Of a stretch of DNA of 13,230 bases, positions 1-6,024 are shown piece by piece. The notes under the pieces are model-generated. The model had not been told where the DNA came from and did no database searches. It worked only from the letters and a program-made list of their open reading frames with translations. Numbering within the stretch: position 1 is the stretch's first letter; every line of letters starts with the position of its first letter. The stretch lies in assembly GCA_905204635.1 (NCBI GenBank), contig CAJLAN010000024.1, forward strand, positions 1 through 13,230, read 5' to 3'. The DNA is from an uncultured Collinsella sp. (GTDB lineage: Bacteria > Actinomycetota > Coriobacteriia > Coriobacteriales > Coriobacteriaceae). Position numbers and translations under genes: made by a program.

Positions 1-80
1 GCTCTCCGTGCGAGCAGGACTGTCCGAGCAGGCGACCAAACCCCGCGCCCCGTCCCGGCGAGCGCTTGGGGACCGGTGGC

Positions 81-1013
81 CTACAGGTGGCTGATGATCA
101 GTTCCATCTTGCCTTCGAGGTCGATGGAGCTGACGGTGCTCGGGGCCAGCAGGTGGCTTCCCTTGTGGACGGGGTCGCCGCAGACGGTGCCTTCGCCGTC
201 GATGAGCGACAGACACATGAAGGGCCAGCGCTGGTCGAGGGTTTTGCTGCCGTCGACGCGCACACGATCGACGGTGTAGCAGGAGTTAGACTCGAGCTCG
301 GTCACGCCGTTCACCTCGGGCGCGGTCACCGTGCCGTCGGTCGGAGCCTGGGCATCAAAGTCGATGCAGTCGAGGCTCTGCTCAATGTGCAGTGGGCGCA
401 GCTTGCCGTCGGTGCCGGGACGGTCGTAGTCGTACAGGCGATACGTCACGTCGCTCGACTGCTGCGTCTCCAAAATGAGCGTGCCGGTCTTGATGGCGTG
501 CACGGTACCGGAATCAATCTGGAAAAAGTCGCCCTTGTGGATCGGCAGTACGTTGAGCATGTCGTCCCAGCGGCCGTCCTCGATCATCTGCGCGGCCTCG
601 GCGCGGTCGTGCGCGCGCTGGCCGACAATGATCGTGGCACCGGGCTCGCAGTCCAGCACATACCAGCACTCGGTTTTGCCCAGGCTGCCGTTCTCGTGCT
701 TGGCGGCGTACTCGTCGTTGGGATGAATCTGGATCGAAAGGTCGTCCTTGGCGTCCAGAATCTTAATGAGCAGTGGGAACTCCTTGCCCTCGCAGTTGCC
801 AAAGAGCTCGCGGTGCTCGGCCCACAGCCACGACAGCGTGTGGCCTGCATACGGGCCTTCCGCAATCTGGCAGTCGCCGTTGGGGTGGGCCGAGATGACC
901 CAGCACTCACCGATGGGTCCATCGGGAATGTCGTAGCCAAATACGGTTTCGAGCTGGCGACCGCCCCAGATCTTCTCGTGGAAGATCGGCGTCAGCTTAA
1001 TCAAATCGGACAT
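81..1013 (-). CDS. manA: Mannose-6-phosphate isomerase, class I (type I PMI)
   Basis: Interconverts mannose-6-phosphate and fructose-6-phosphate in the cytoplasm, using a metal in a cupin fold. Numbering from the upstream ATG at 1019, the metal-site pattern is visible: SIQIHPND (Gln97, His99), KTECWY (Glu117) and DSGTVHAI (His174). It is followed by the VTYRLYDYDR segment typical of the short Bacillus-type enzymes. About 310 residues is the normal length for that subgroup. Two in-frame ATGs lie at 1019 and 1013; a GGGGG tract sits 1 nt from the first but 7 nt from the second, so 1013 is preferred. The gene lies 74 nt downstream of the GntR regulator on the same strand, probably in one transcript. 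This placement ties mannose metabolism to the divergent beta-glycoside PTS genes. The family call is secure; a role in mannan use is inferred from context. Confidence 0.93.
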   Translation of the reverse strand: MSDLIKLTPIFHEKIWGGRQLETVFGYDIPDGPIGECWVISAHPNGDCQIAEGPYAGHTLSWLWAEHRELFGNCEGKEFPLLIKILDAKDDLSIQIHPNDEYAAKHENGSLGKTECWYVLDCEPGATIIVGQRAHDRAEAAQMIEDGRWDDMLNVLPIHKGDFFQIDSGTVHAIKTGTLILETQQSSDVTYRLYDYDRPGTDGKLRPLHIEQSLDCIDFDAQAPTDGTVTAPEVNGVTELESNSCYTVDRVRVDGSKTLDQRWPFMCLSLIDGEGTVCGDPVHKGSHLLAPSTVSSIDLEGKMELIISHL

Positions 1014-1036
1014 GTTCATACCCCCATTGTGTTGCG

Positions 1037-1072
1037 CGGGCGCTGCACAAAACAGCTCAAAGCGAGCGCCCG
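1037..1072 (-). other. Intercistronic stem-loop between the GntR gene and manA
   Basis: CGGGCGCT (1037-1044) pairs perfectly with AGCGCCCG (1065-1072) around a 20-nt loop. It lies between the regulator's stop codon and the manA start. No U-run follows on the transcribed strand, so it is not a standard terminator. It could affect mRNA processing or stability. The pairing is seen directly; any role is inference. Confidence 0.35.
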
Positions 1073-1087
1073 GATGACTACAAAAAC

Positions 1088-1807
1088 CTATGCCAACGTT
1101 ACGTTGTGCAACTCAAAGCGGTCGCCAACGTTGCGCGAGACCGAATACTCAAAGGCGGCGCCGCTGTCCAAAAAGCCAATCTGGGTGAGCTCGAGCAGGG
1201 GAGAGCCAGGCTTGGTGTCCAAGCGCTCGGCTTCTTCCTCGGTTGCTGCCACGGCGCGAATGGTACGGTGGAAGCTCGAAATCTTCAGCCCACATTGCTC
1301 GCGGATGAAGTGGTAGACCGATCCGTACAGGTCCTTCTTTTTAAGGCCTGGAATCAGCTCGAGGGGCATGTAGGTGTACTCGATAACGATGGGCTTCTCA
1401 TCGGCCTGACGCACGCGCACGATGTGATAGGCAAAGTCATCCTCGGCAATTCCCAGCTGGGCTGCGATGTCCGCTGGTGGATTAACAATCGAGAAATCGT
1501 AGACCACCGAGGTCACCTTCTCCCCGCGGTGCTCATACGAAAAGCCCTGGGCACGGTCGTTTTTGCCCTGGAAAAACGCCTGACCGGGAAGTCCCGCCGT
1601 GTCCTTAACGTAGGTACCCGATCCGCGTCGGCTGGTAATAAGACCTTCCTCGGTGATTTGCTCGATAGCTCGTTTGACGGTGATTTTGGAAACGCTATAG
1701 AGCTCGCAGAACTCAACGACGGTGGGAAGCTTGTCGCCCGGTTTAAGAGTGCCATCCTCGATGCTTCGACGAATATCTGCAGCTATCGCCTCGTATTTGG
1801 GAATCAT
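1088..1807 (-). CDS. GntR-family transcriptional regulator with UTRA domain (HutC-like)
   Basis: A 239-residue DNA-binding repressor or activator. Residues 1-70 form the GntR winged helix-turn-helix (KYEAIAADIRRSIEDG, KLPT, the SVSKITVKRAIEQ recognition helix, and the wing RRGSGTYV). Residues about 85-232 look like the UTRA effector-binding fold common in sugar regulators. The start at ATG 1807 is chosen because AAAGGAGG lies just upstream (minus strand) and the protein then begins exactly at the family's N-terminus. The reading frame stays open upstream to 2077, but that extension is AT-rich promoter DNA. The gene is divergent from the GH1-PTS genes and upstream of manA, so it most likely senses a phosphorylated sugar and controls both directions. 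Bacillus GmuR, in a locus of the same content, belongs to the same GntR superfamily. The effector is unknown. Confidence 0.92.
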   Translation of the reverse strand: MIPKYEAIAADIRRSIEDGTLKPGDKLPTVVEFCELYSVSKITVKRAIEQITEEGLITSRRGSGTYVKDTAGLPGQAFFQGKNDRAQGFSYEHRGEKVTSVVYDFSIVNPPADIAAQLGIAEDDFAYHIVRVRQADEKPIVIEYTYMPLELIPGLKKKDLYGSVYHFIREQCGLKISSFHRTIRAVAATEEEAERLDTKPGSPLLELTQIGFLDSGAAFEYSVSRNVGDRFELHNVTLA

Positions 1808-1837
1808 TGAACCTCCTTTCCGACATATATGAATACA

Positions 1838-1925
1838 AAAAGTAAGTATAACCCTCAACAGGGCATCCATATTACTTTTATCTAAGAAGTTCGAGAAAGA
1901 AAAAAGAAAAAGACGCTTTACTTTT
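1838..1925. promoter_or_regulatory. Candidate operator repeats in the divergent regulator/GH1 promoter region
   Basis: AAAAGTAA (1838-1845) is the inverted complement of TTACTTTT at 1872-1879, and TTACTTTT occurs again at 1918-1925. The first copy touches the regulator's candidate -10 box and the third overlaps the GH1 gene's candidate -35 box. The stretch 1808-1960 is clearly AT-rich against GC-rich surroundings. Placement fits binding sites of the adjacent GntR protein, but the motif does not obviously match a published operator and was identified only by eye. Confidence 0.4.
1845..1850 (-). promoter_or_regulatory. Candidate -10 box of the GntR-manA transcript
   Basis: Read on the minus strand this is TATACT, the same hexamer seen upstream of the aminotransferase and tat genes. 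It lies about 40 nt upstream of the GntR start codon. No good -35 hexamer is visible at 16-18 nt, so the call rests on the -10 box and its position. Confidence 0.35.
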
Positions 1926-1944
1926 AAAATTAGAGCGCTATAGT
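1917..1944 (+). promoter_or_regulatory. Candidate promoter of the GH1-PTS operon
   Basis: A -35-like TTTACT (1917-1922) and a -10-like TATAGT (1939-1944) are separated by 16 nt, inside the AT-rich divergent region. Transcription would begin near 1951, giving a leader of roughly 160 nt before the GH1 start, which would carry the long inverted repeat at 1990-2075. The sequence match is moderate. Confidence 0.45.
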
Positions 1945-1989
1945 TTAAGCAACGAACGGAATCCTTCCGCACAACAGGATCGACCGTTT

Positions 1990-2075
1990 GGGGACGGTTT
2001 TGTTTTGGCGGGTTGGATATCGGTATGACCGGTGCGCGCCCGCGCCGGATAACCTGCCAAAGCAAACCCGTCTCC
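1990..2075. repeat. Imperfect 25-bp inverted repeat with inner hairpin (REP/MITE-like)
   Basis: The arm at 1990-2014 begins GGGGACGGTTTTG. The arm at 2051-2075 is its inverted complement, with 21 of 25 positions identical. The 36-nt centre holds a further hairpin: CCGGTGCG (2029-2036) pairs with CGCGCCGG (2041-2048) around CGCC, with one G-U pair. The element lies between the candidate GH1 promoter and its start codon, so it would be transcribed as a large stem-loop in the leader. No U-run follows, so it is not a simple terminator. A third copy of the arm lies at 5931-5955. Confidence 0.7.
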
Positions 2076-2111
2076 AACCGGAAGCTCTAGAACACGAAAG
2101 CGAGGACTTTG

Positions 2112-3512
2112 ATGGCACAGTATCAGCTGCCCAACGACTTCTTCTTTGGCGCTGCTATGTCCGGCCCGCAGACTGAGGGTCAGTGGAACCAGGGCGGCAA
2201 GCTCGAGAACCTGTGGGATACCTGGTCCATCCAGGATCTGGGCTCGTTCTACAACTGCGTTGGCTCTTACGCCGGCAATGACTTTATGGCCAAGTACCAG
2301 GAAGACCTTCGCATTTTGAAGGACTTGGGCCTGGATACCTATCGCACTTCCATCCAGTGGAGCCGTCTGCTCGATGCCGACGGCAACCTCAACGAGGAAG
2401 GCGCCGCGTGGTATCACGAGTTGTTCCGCGCCTCTCGCGAAGCCGGCCTGGAGCCGTTTGTCAACTTGTACCACTTTGACATGCCCACCTACCTCTTTAA
2501 CCGTGGCGGCTGGGAGAGCCGTGAGGTTGTCGAGGCTTACGCACATTACGCCGACGTCGCCTTCCACGAGTTTGGCCAGGAGATTAAGTACTGGTTCACC
2601 TTTAACGAGCCCATCGTCGAGCCCGAGCAGCGCTATCAGGAGGGCGTGTGGTTCCCGCAGCTCCACGACTTCAACCGCGCCCGCACCGTGCAGTATCACA
2701 TCTCGCTGGCGCACGCGCTGGCCGTGGCCAACTATCGTCGCGCCTATGACGAGGGCGCTATTCGCGCCGATGCCAAGATCGGCATGATCAACTGCTTTAC
2801 CCCGGTCTACACCAAGGAGAACCCCAGCGAGGCGGACCTCGAGGCCGTGCGCATGACCAGCGGCATCAACAACCGCTGGTGGCTCGACCTCATCACCAAG
2901 GGCGAGCTTCCTGCCGACGTGCTCGACAGCCTGGCCGAGGGCGGCGTTAAGCTCCCGTTCCGCGCCGGCGACCAAGAGATCCTCAAGCAGGGTGTTGTCG
3001 ACTGGCTAGGCTGCAACTACTACCACCCCACGCGTGTTCAGGCGCCGGCGAGCAAGGTCGACCAGTACGGCCTGCCGCACTTTGCCGACGAGTACGTATG
3101 GCCCGACGCCGTTATGAACGAGAGCCGCGGCTGGGAGATCTACCCGCAGGGCCTCTACGACTTTGGCATGGACTGCGCTAAGAACTACCCCGATCTTGAG
3201 TGGTTCGTTTCCGAGAACGGCATCGGCATCATGGACGAATACAAGAACCGTGACGCCGAAGGAACCATCCAGGATGACTACCGCGTCGACTTTGTACGTC
3301 AGCACCTGGAGTGGGTGGCCAAGGCCATCGACGAGGGCGCCAAGTGCCGGGGCTATCACTACTGGGCCGTCATCGATAACTGGTCTTGGGCCAATGCCTT
3401 TAAGAATCGTTACGGCTTTGTCGAGGTCGATCTCATGGACGGCTACAAGCGCCGCCTTAAGAAGTCGGCGGCCTGGCTCAAACAGGTCGCCACGACCCAC
3501 GTGGTTGATTAG
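2112..3512 (+). CDS. Glycoside hydrolase family 1, probable 6-phospho-beta-glucosidase/mannosidase
   Basis: Hydrolyses 6-phosphorylated beta-disaccharides delivered by the PTS into a sugar-6-phosphate and a free sugar in the cytoplasm. The 466-residue (beta/alpha)8 enzyme shows N-terminal FFFGAAMSGPQTEG, YHFDMP, acid/base Glu166 in FTFNEP and nucleophile Glu368 in VSENG. The C-terminal phosphate site retains Ser425 (NWSWANAF) and Tyr434 (KNRYGF). The Lys found at the intervening position in LacG-type enzymes aligns with Asn432, with a Lys one residue earlier. Ser at 425, where ordinary beta-glucosidases have Glu, supports a phospho-substrate. ATG 2112 follows GAGG with 6-nt spacing; a TTG one codon upstream is less likely. 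It is the first gene of a run that continues with PTS EIIC. Whether glucosides, mannosides or both are cleaved cannot be told from sequence. Confidence 0.92.
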   Translation: MAQYQLPNDFFFGAAMSGPQTEGQWNQGGKLENLWDTWSIQDLGSFYNCVGSYAGNDFMAKYQEDLRILKDLGLDTYRTSIQWSRLLDADGNLNEEGAAWYHELFRASREAGLEPFVNLYHFDMPTYLFNRGGWESREVVEAYAHYADVAFHEFGQEIKYWFTFNEPIVEPEQRYQEGVWFPQLHDFNRARTVQYHISLAHALAVANYRRAYDEGAIRADAKIGMINCFTPVYTKENPSEADLEAVRMTSGINNRWWLDLITKGELPADVLDSLAEGGVKLPFRAGDQEILKQGVVDWLGCNYYHPTRVQAPASKVDQYGLPHFADEYVWPDAVMNESRGWEIYPQGLYDFGMDCAKNYPDLEWFVSENGIGIMDEYKNRDAEGTIQDDYRVDFVRQHLEWVAKAIDEGAKCRGYHYWAVIDNWSWANAFKNRYGFVEVDLMDGYKRRLKKSAAWLKQVATTHVVD

Positions 3513-3517
3513 CGACC

Positions 3518-3550
3518 GGGCGAACGCCCAGACCGCGCGCCGCCGCGCGC
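3518..3550 (+). other. Two small hairpins between the GH1 and EIIC genes
   Basis: GGGC-GAAC-GCCC (3518-3529) and the perfect GCGCGC-CGCC-GCGCGC (3535-3550) lie just after the GH1 stop codon. No U-run follows, so read-through into the EIIC gene is expected. They may cap or stabilise the GH1 message. The structures are seen; function is inferred. Confidence 0.35.
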
Positions 3551-3632
3551 AACACATGGCACATCTGGTGGCAGAGGGCGACAGACCACCGTGCGCATAG
3601 GAAAAGGCCGGATTTGAAAGTTAGGAGCAATC

Positions 3633-4976
3633 ATGGCCAGTGACAACGGAAAGAGCTTCCTCGACAAGTTTGCCGAGGTCTCTGCGAAGGTGGGAAACCA
3701 GGTTCACCTGCGTTCCCTGCGTGACGCCTTCGCGACCATCACGCCGCTCTATATCCTTGCGGGTATCGCGGTTCTTATTAACAACGTCGTGTTCCCTCTG
3801 TTCCCGCTCGATGCGGCGGGCCTTGCCAACCTTCAGACGTGGGGCTCGGCAATTACGCTGGGCACCCTCAACGTCTCTGCCATTATCTTGGCCGGATTGA
3901 TTGGCTACAGCCTCGCCAAGAACAAGCGTTTCGATAACCCGCTCGCTTGCGTGGTCGTCGCCATCTCTGCCTTCGTCATCATGATGCCGCAGCAGATCAC
4001 CGCCTCGCTTGCCGCCACGAGCCCACTGCTCACCGACAAGATCACCTCCGCCGAGGTCACGGGCGCCCTTTCGACTGCCAACACCGGCACCAACGGTCTG
4101 TTCTCGGCTATTATCATCGCCCTGCTTTCCGTCTCGCTCTTCATCAAGATTTCTGGCGTCGAGAAGCTCAAGGTTAAGCTGGGCGAGGGCGTGCCTCCCG
4201 CGGTCTCCAACTCCTTCAACGTCATGATCCCGATGCTGCTCAACCTCGCGATCTTCGCTCTTGCCGCAGCCCTGCTCGCCGTGTGCGCCGGCACCGATCT
4301 GTGCACCATCATCTCCACGTGCATCTCCAACCCGCTCAAGAGCATCATGAACGCCGGTCCGTGGGCTGTTATCCTCATCTACACCCTTGCTAACCTGCTG
4401 TTCTGCGTCGGTATTCACCAGTCCACCATCTCTGGCGCTACCGTCGAGCCGATCCTGACCATGCTCATCGTCGACAACATGGCTACCTTTGCCGCCGGTG
4501 GCACCATCCAGCCCGATCACTACATGAACATGCAGATCGTTAACAGCTTCGCCCTCATCGGCGGCTCGGGCTGCACCCTCATGCTTCTGCTCGACACGCT
4601 CCTGTTCTCCAAGAACAAGGCTTCCGAGACCGTTTCCAAGATGGCTATCCTGCCTGGTCTGTTCAACATCAACGAGCCGGTTATCTACGGTTACCCCATC
4701 GTGTACAACCTGCCGCTCATGATCCCGTTCGTCCTTCTTCCCGATCTGTTCATCGGCATCACCTATGGCCTTACCTGCGCAGGCATCATCAGCCCCTGCA
4801 TCGCCCAGGTGCCCTGGACCATGCCTCCCGTCATCAATGCCCTGCTCGCTACGGGCTTTGACTGGCGCGCCGGCGTGTGGCAGGCTCTCGAGATTGTCAT
4901 TGGCATGGCCGTCTACCTGCCCTTTATGAAGATTTCCGAGAAGGCAATCGCCAAGCAGGAGGCTCTCGCCGAGTAG
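3633..4976 (+). CDS. PTS system, lactose/cellobiose-family EIIC permease
   Basis: The membrane channel of a phosphotransferase system that moves a disaccharide inward while it is phosphorylated by EIIB. The 447 residues match the usual length of a free-standing ChbC/CelB-type EIIC. They contain about ten hydrophobic segments after an amphipathic N-terminus (residues 1-32). Family landmarks are GIHQS with His262 and the NINEPVIYGYP motif with Glu348; the equivalent His and Glu contact sugar in the known ChbC structure. ATG 3633 is preceded by AGGAG 5 nt upstream. It lies 120 nt after the GH1 gene and 161 nt before EIIB. Beta-glucoside, mannobiose and lactose transporters all occur in this family, so substrate is inferred only from the neighbours. 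Confidence 0.93.
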   Translation: MASDNGKSFLDKFAEVSAKVGNQVHLRSLRDAFATITPLYILAGIAVLINNVVFPLFPLDAAGLANLQTWGSAITLGTLNVSAIILAGLIGYSLAKNKRFDNPLACVVVAISAFVIMMPQQITASLAATSPLLTDKITSAEVTGALSTANTGTNGLFSAIIIALLSVSLFIKISGVEKLKVKLGEGVPPAVSNSFNVMIPMLLNLAIFALAAALLAVCAGTDLCTIISTCISNPLKSIMNAGPWAVILIYTLANLLFCVGIHQSTISGATVEPILTMLIVDNMATFAAGGTIQPDHYMNMQIVNSFALIGGSGCTLMLLLDTLLFSKNKASETVSKMAILPGLFNINEPVIYGYPIVYNLPLMIPFVLLPDLFIGITYGLTCAGIISPCIAQVPWTMPPVINALLATGFDWRAGVWQALEIVIGMAVYLPFMKISEKAIAKQEALAE

Positions 4977-5005
4977 AACGCCTAACGTTCGTCCCTTTCA
5001 CCTTT

Positions 5006-5036
5006 GCGGGCGCCGGTACGCGGTGCCGGTGCCCGC
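5006..5036 (+). other. Intercistronic stem-loop between EIIC and EIIB
   Basis: GCGGGCGCCGG (5006-5016) pairs over 11 bp, with one G-U pair, with CCGGTGCCCGC (5026-5036) around a 9-nt loop. A non-U-rich tract follows, so termination is unlikely. A smaller hairpin CTGCGC-GCC-GCGCAG (5107-5121) sits just before the EIIB ribosome binding site. Both could set different protein levels for membrane and soluble PTS parts; this is inference. Confidence 0.4.
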
Positions 5037-5137
5037 GGCTCTCTCCCTTGCGTAAAGATACAGGGGAGCGGGCACAATAGCCGCAAGGAATACAACCAGT
5101 TGTCGTCTGCGCGCCGCGCAGTTATAAGGAGGAAACC

Positions 5138-5440
5138 ATGAAGAAGATCATGCTCTGCTGCAATGCCGGCATGTCCACGAGCCTGCTGGTCCAGAAGATG
5201 CAGGCCGAGGTTGCAAACCGTGGTCTGGATATTGAGGTCGAGGCTCGTCCCATGAACGAGGCCCACGATCACCTGGACGAGTGCGACATGTTGCTGCTTG
5301 GTCCGCAGATCGGCTACACCAAGGGCGATTTTGAGAAGGAGGCCGCCGGTCGTTTTCCGGTCGAGGTCATCAACATGGTCGACTACGGCCGCATGAACGC
5401 TGCCGGCATCATCGACCACTGCGTCAGCGTGATGGGCTAG
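5138..5440 (+). CDS. PTS system, lactose/cellobiose-family EIIB
   Basis: A 100-residue soluble phosphocarrier that takes phosphate from EIIA onto a cysteine and passes it to the sugar in EIIC. The N-terminus KKIMLCCNAGMSTSLL is the family signature; by alignment with ChbB-type proteins the active residue is the second cysteine, Cys8. The size is that of a single-domain EIIB. AAGGAGG lies 5 nt upstream of ATG 5138. The EIIA gene begins immediately after the stop codon, so the two are translationally close. Identification is secure; sugar specificity is not readable from EIIB. Confidence 0.95.
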   Translation: MKKIMLCCNAGMSTSLLVQKMQAEVANRGLDIEVEARPMNEAHDHLDECDMLLLGPQIGYTKGDFEKEAAGRFPVEVINMVDYGRMNAAGIIDHCVSVMG

Positions 5441-5449
5441 GTGCTCCGC

Positions 5450-5782
5450 ATGGAGGATATGAACGAACTGCAGATGACCTGCTTCGAGATCATCAGCTAC
5501 GTCGGTACCGCCAAGAGCATGTACATCAATGCCGTGCAAAAGGCCAAGGAGGGCGATTTTGACGCCGCCGAGGAGCTTATCAAGCAGGGCGACGAGGCCT
5601 ATAACGGTGGCCACGATGTTCACATGGGGCTTCTGAAGAAGGAGGCCAACGGCGAGCGTAACGGCGAGGCCCCGTTGATTCTGCTGCATGCCGAGGACCA
5701 GATGGCCGGTACCGAGACCATGCGCGTCATGGCGACGGAGCTCATCGAGGTTCACAAGCAGCTGCAGGCACTTAAGGCCTAG
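5450..5782 (+). CDS. PTS system, lactose/cellobiose-family EIIA
   Basis: A small helical, typically trimeric phosphocarrier that receives phosphate from HPr and gives it to EIIB. With the chosen start it has 110 residues, the usual size. The signature LLHAEDQMAG carries the phosphorylated His80 and nearby Asp83, equivalent to the HAEDQ motif of lactose EIIA. The frame is open from a GTG at 5441 directly after the EIIB stop. ATG 5450 is preferred because AGGTG lies 6 nt upstream; ATG 5459 has a GGAGG only 2 nt away, which is too close. It is the last gene before a strong terminator, so EIIC, EIIB and EIIA probably end one transcript here. Confidence 0.94.
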   Translation: MEDMNELQMTCFEIISYVGTAKSMYINAVQKAKEGDFDAAEELIKQGDEAYNGGHDVHMGLLKKEANGERNGEAPLILLHAEDQMAGTETMRVMATELIEVHKQLQALKA

Positions 5783-5840
5783 CCGGCGTTATCGCCGCGA
5801 TGGGCCGTGCGGTCCAACAGACAACACAGTCCCTTTGACG

Positions 5841-5878
5841 GGCGCCGGGAGTCTCCGCCTCCCGGCGCCTTTATATTT
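5841..5878 (+). terminator. Intrinsic terminator after the PTS EIIA gene
   Basis: GGCGCCGGGAG (5841-5851) pairs perfectly with CTCCCGGCGCC (5859-5869) around a 7-nt loop and is followed by TTTATATTT. The 11-bp GC-rich stem plus U-rich tail fits rho-independent termination. It separates the GH1-PTS transcript from the ROK kinase gene. Confidence 0.85.
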
Positions 5879-5930
5879 GGGGAAGGTCTTGCGCGACCTA
5901 TTAAGCGACCATTCGCGTTTCCCCAGATAA

Positions 5931-5969
5931 AGCCTGCCAAAACAAACCTGTCCCTTTTTTGGTAGGTTT
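5931..5969. repeat. Third copy of the 25-bp repeat, upstream of the ROK kinase gene
   Basis: Positions 5931-5955, read on the minus strand, match the arm at 1990-2014 at 20 of 25 positions and the arm at 2051-2075 also at 20 of 25. AAACCT inside it (5944-5949) can pair with AGGTTT (5964-5969), giving a small stem-loop close to the kinase's candidate -10 box. A full second arm is not obvious here. Confidence 0.6.
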
Positions 5970-5984
5970 TTGCCTTGGGAGCGG

Positions 5985-5990
5985 TACCAT
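5985..5990 (+). promoter_or_regulatory. Candidate -10 box of the ROK kinase gene
   Basis: TACCAT, followed by A, lies about 35 nt before the kinase ATG. The identical TACCATA stands at a similar distance upstream of ppaC, which supports promoter use at both sites. No clear -35 box is visible. Confidence 0.35.
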
Positions 5991-6024
5991 ACAGGCAATG
6001 TTTAAACGAGAAAGGTGGGCTCCC

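Noticed and set aside
1..80. Possible feature in the left edge sequence (CGAGCAGG at 11-18 and 25-32)
   Set aside because: Two short direct repeats only, in 80 nt of GC-rich DNA with no gene start or clear hairpin terminator; not enough to call.
66..1316. 416-codon open frame on the plus strand opposite manA and the regulator's 3' end
   Set aside because: Runs across two minus-strand genes that have clear family motifs; its translation is compositionally biased.
1808..2077. N-terminal extension of the GntR regulator
   Set aside because: The frame is open by chance through AT-rich promoter DNA and one repeat arm; the start at 1807 has a strong ribosome binding site and matches the family's N-terminus.
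1988..2176. Short plus-strand open frame upstream of the GH1 start
   Set aside because: Lies across the inverted repeat, is out of frame with the GH1 gene and has no ribosome binding site.
1938..2975. 345-codon open frame on the minus strand opposite the GH1 gene
   Set aside because: Shadow of the GH1 gene; the plus-strand frame has both catalytic glutamates in order.
5784..5795. GGCG-TTAT-CGCC hairpin after the EIIA stop codon
   Set aside because: Only four base pairs and no U-run; the real terminator is 45 nt downstream.
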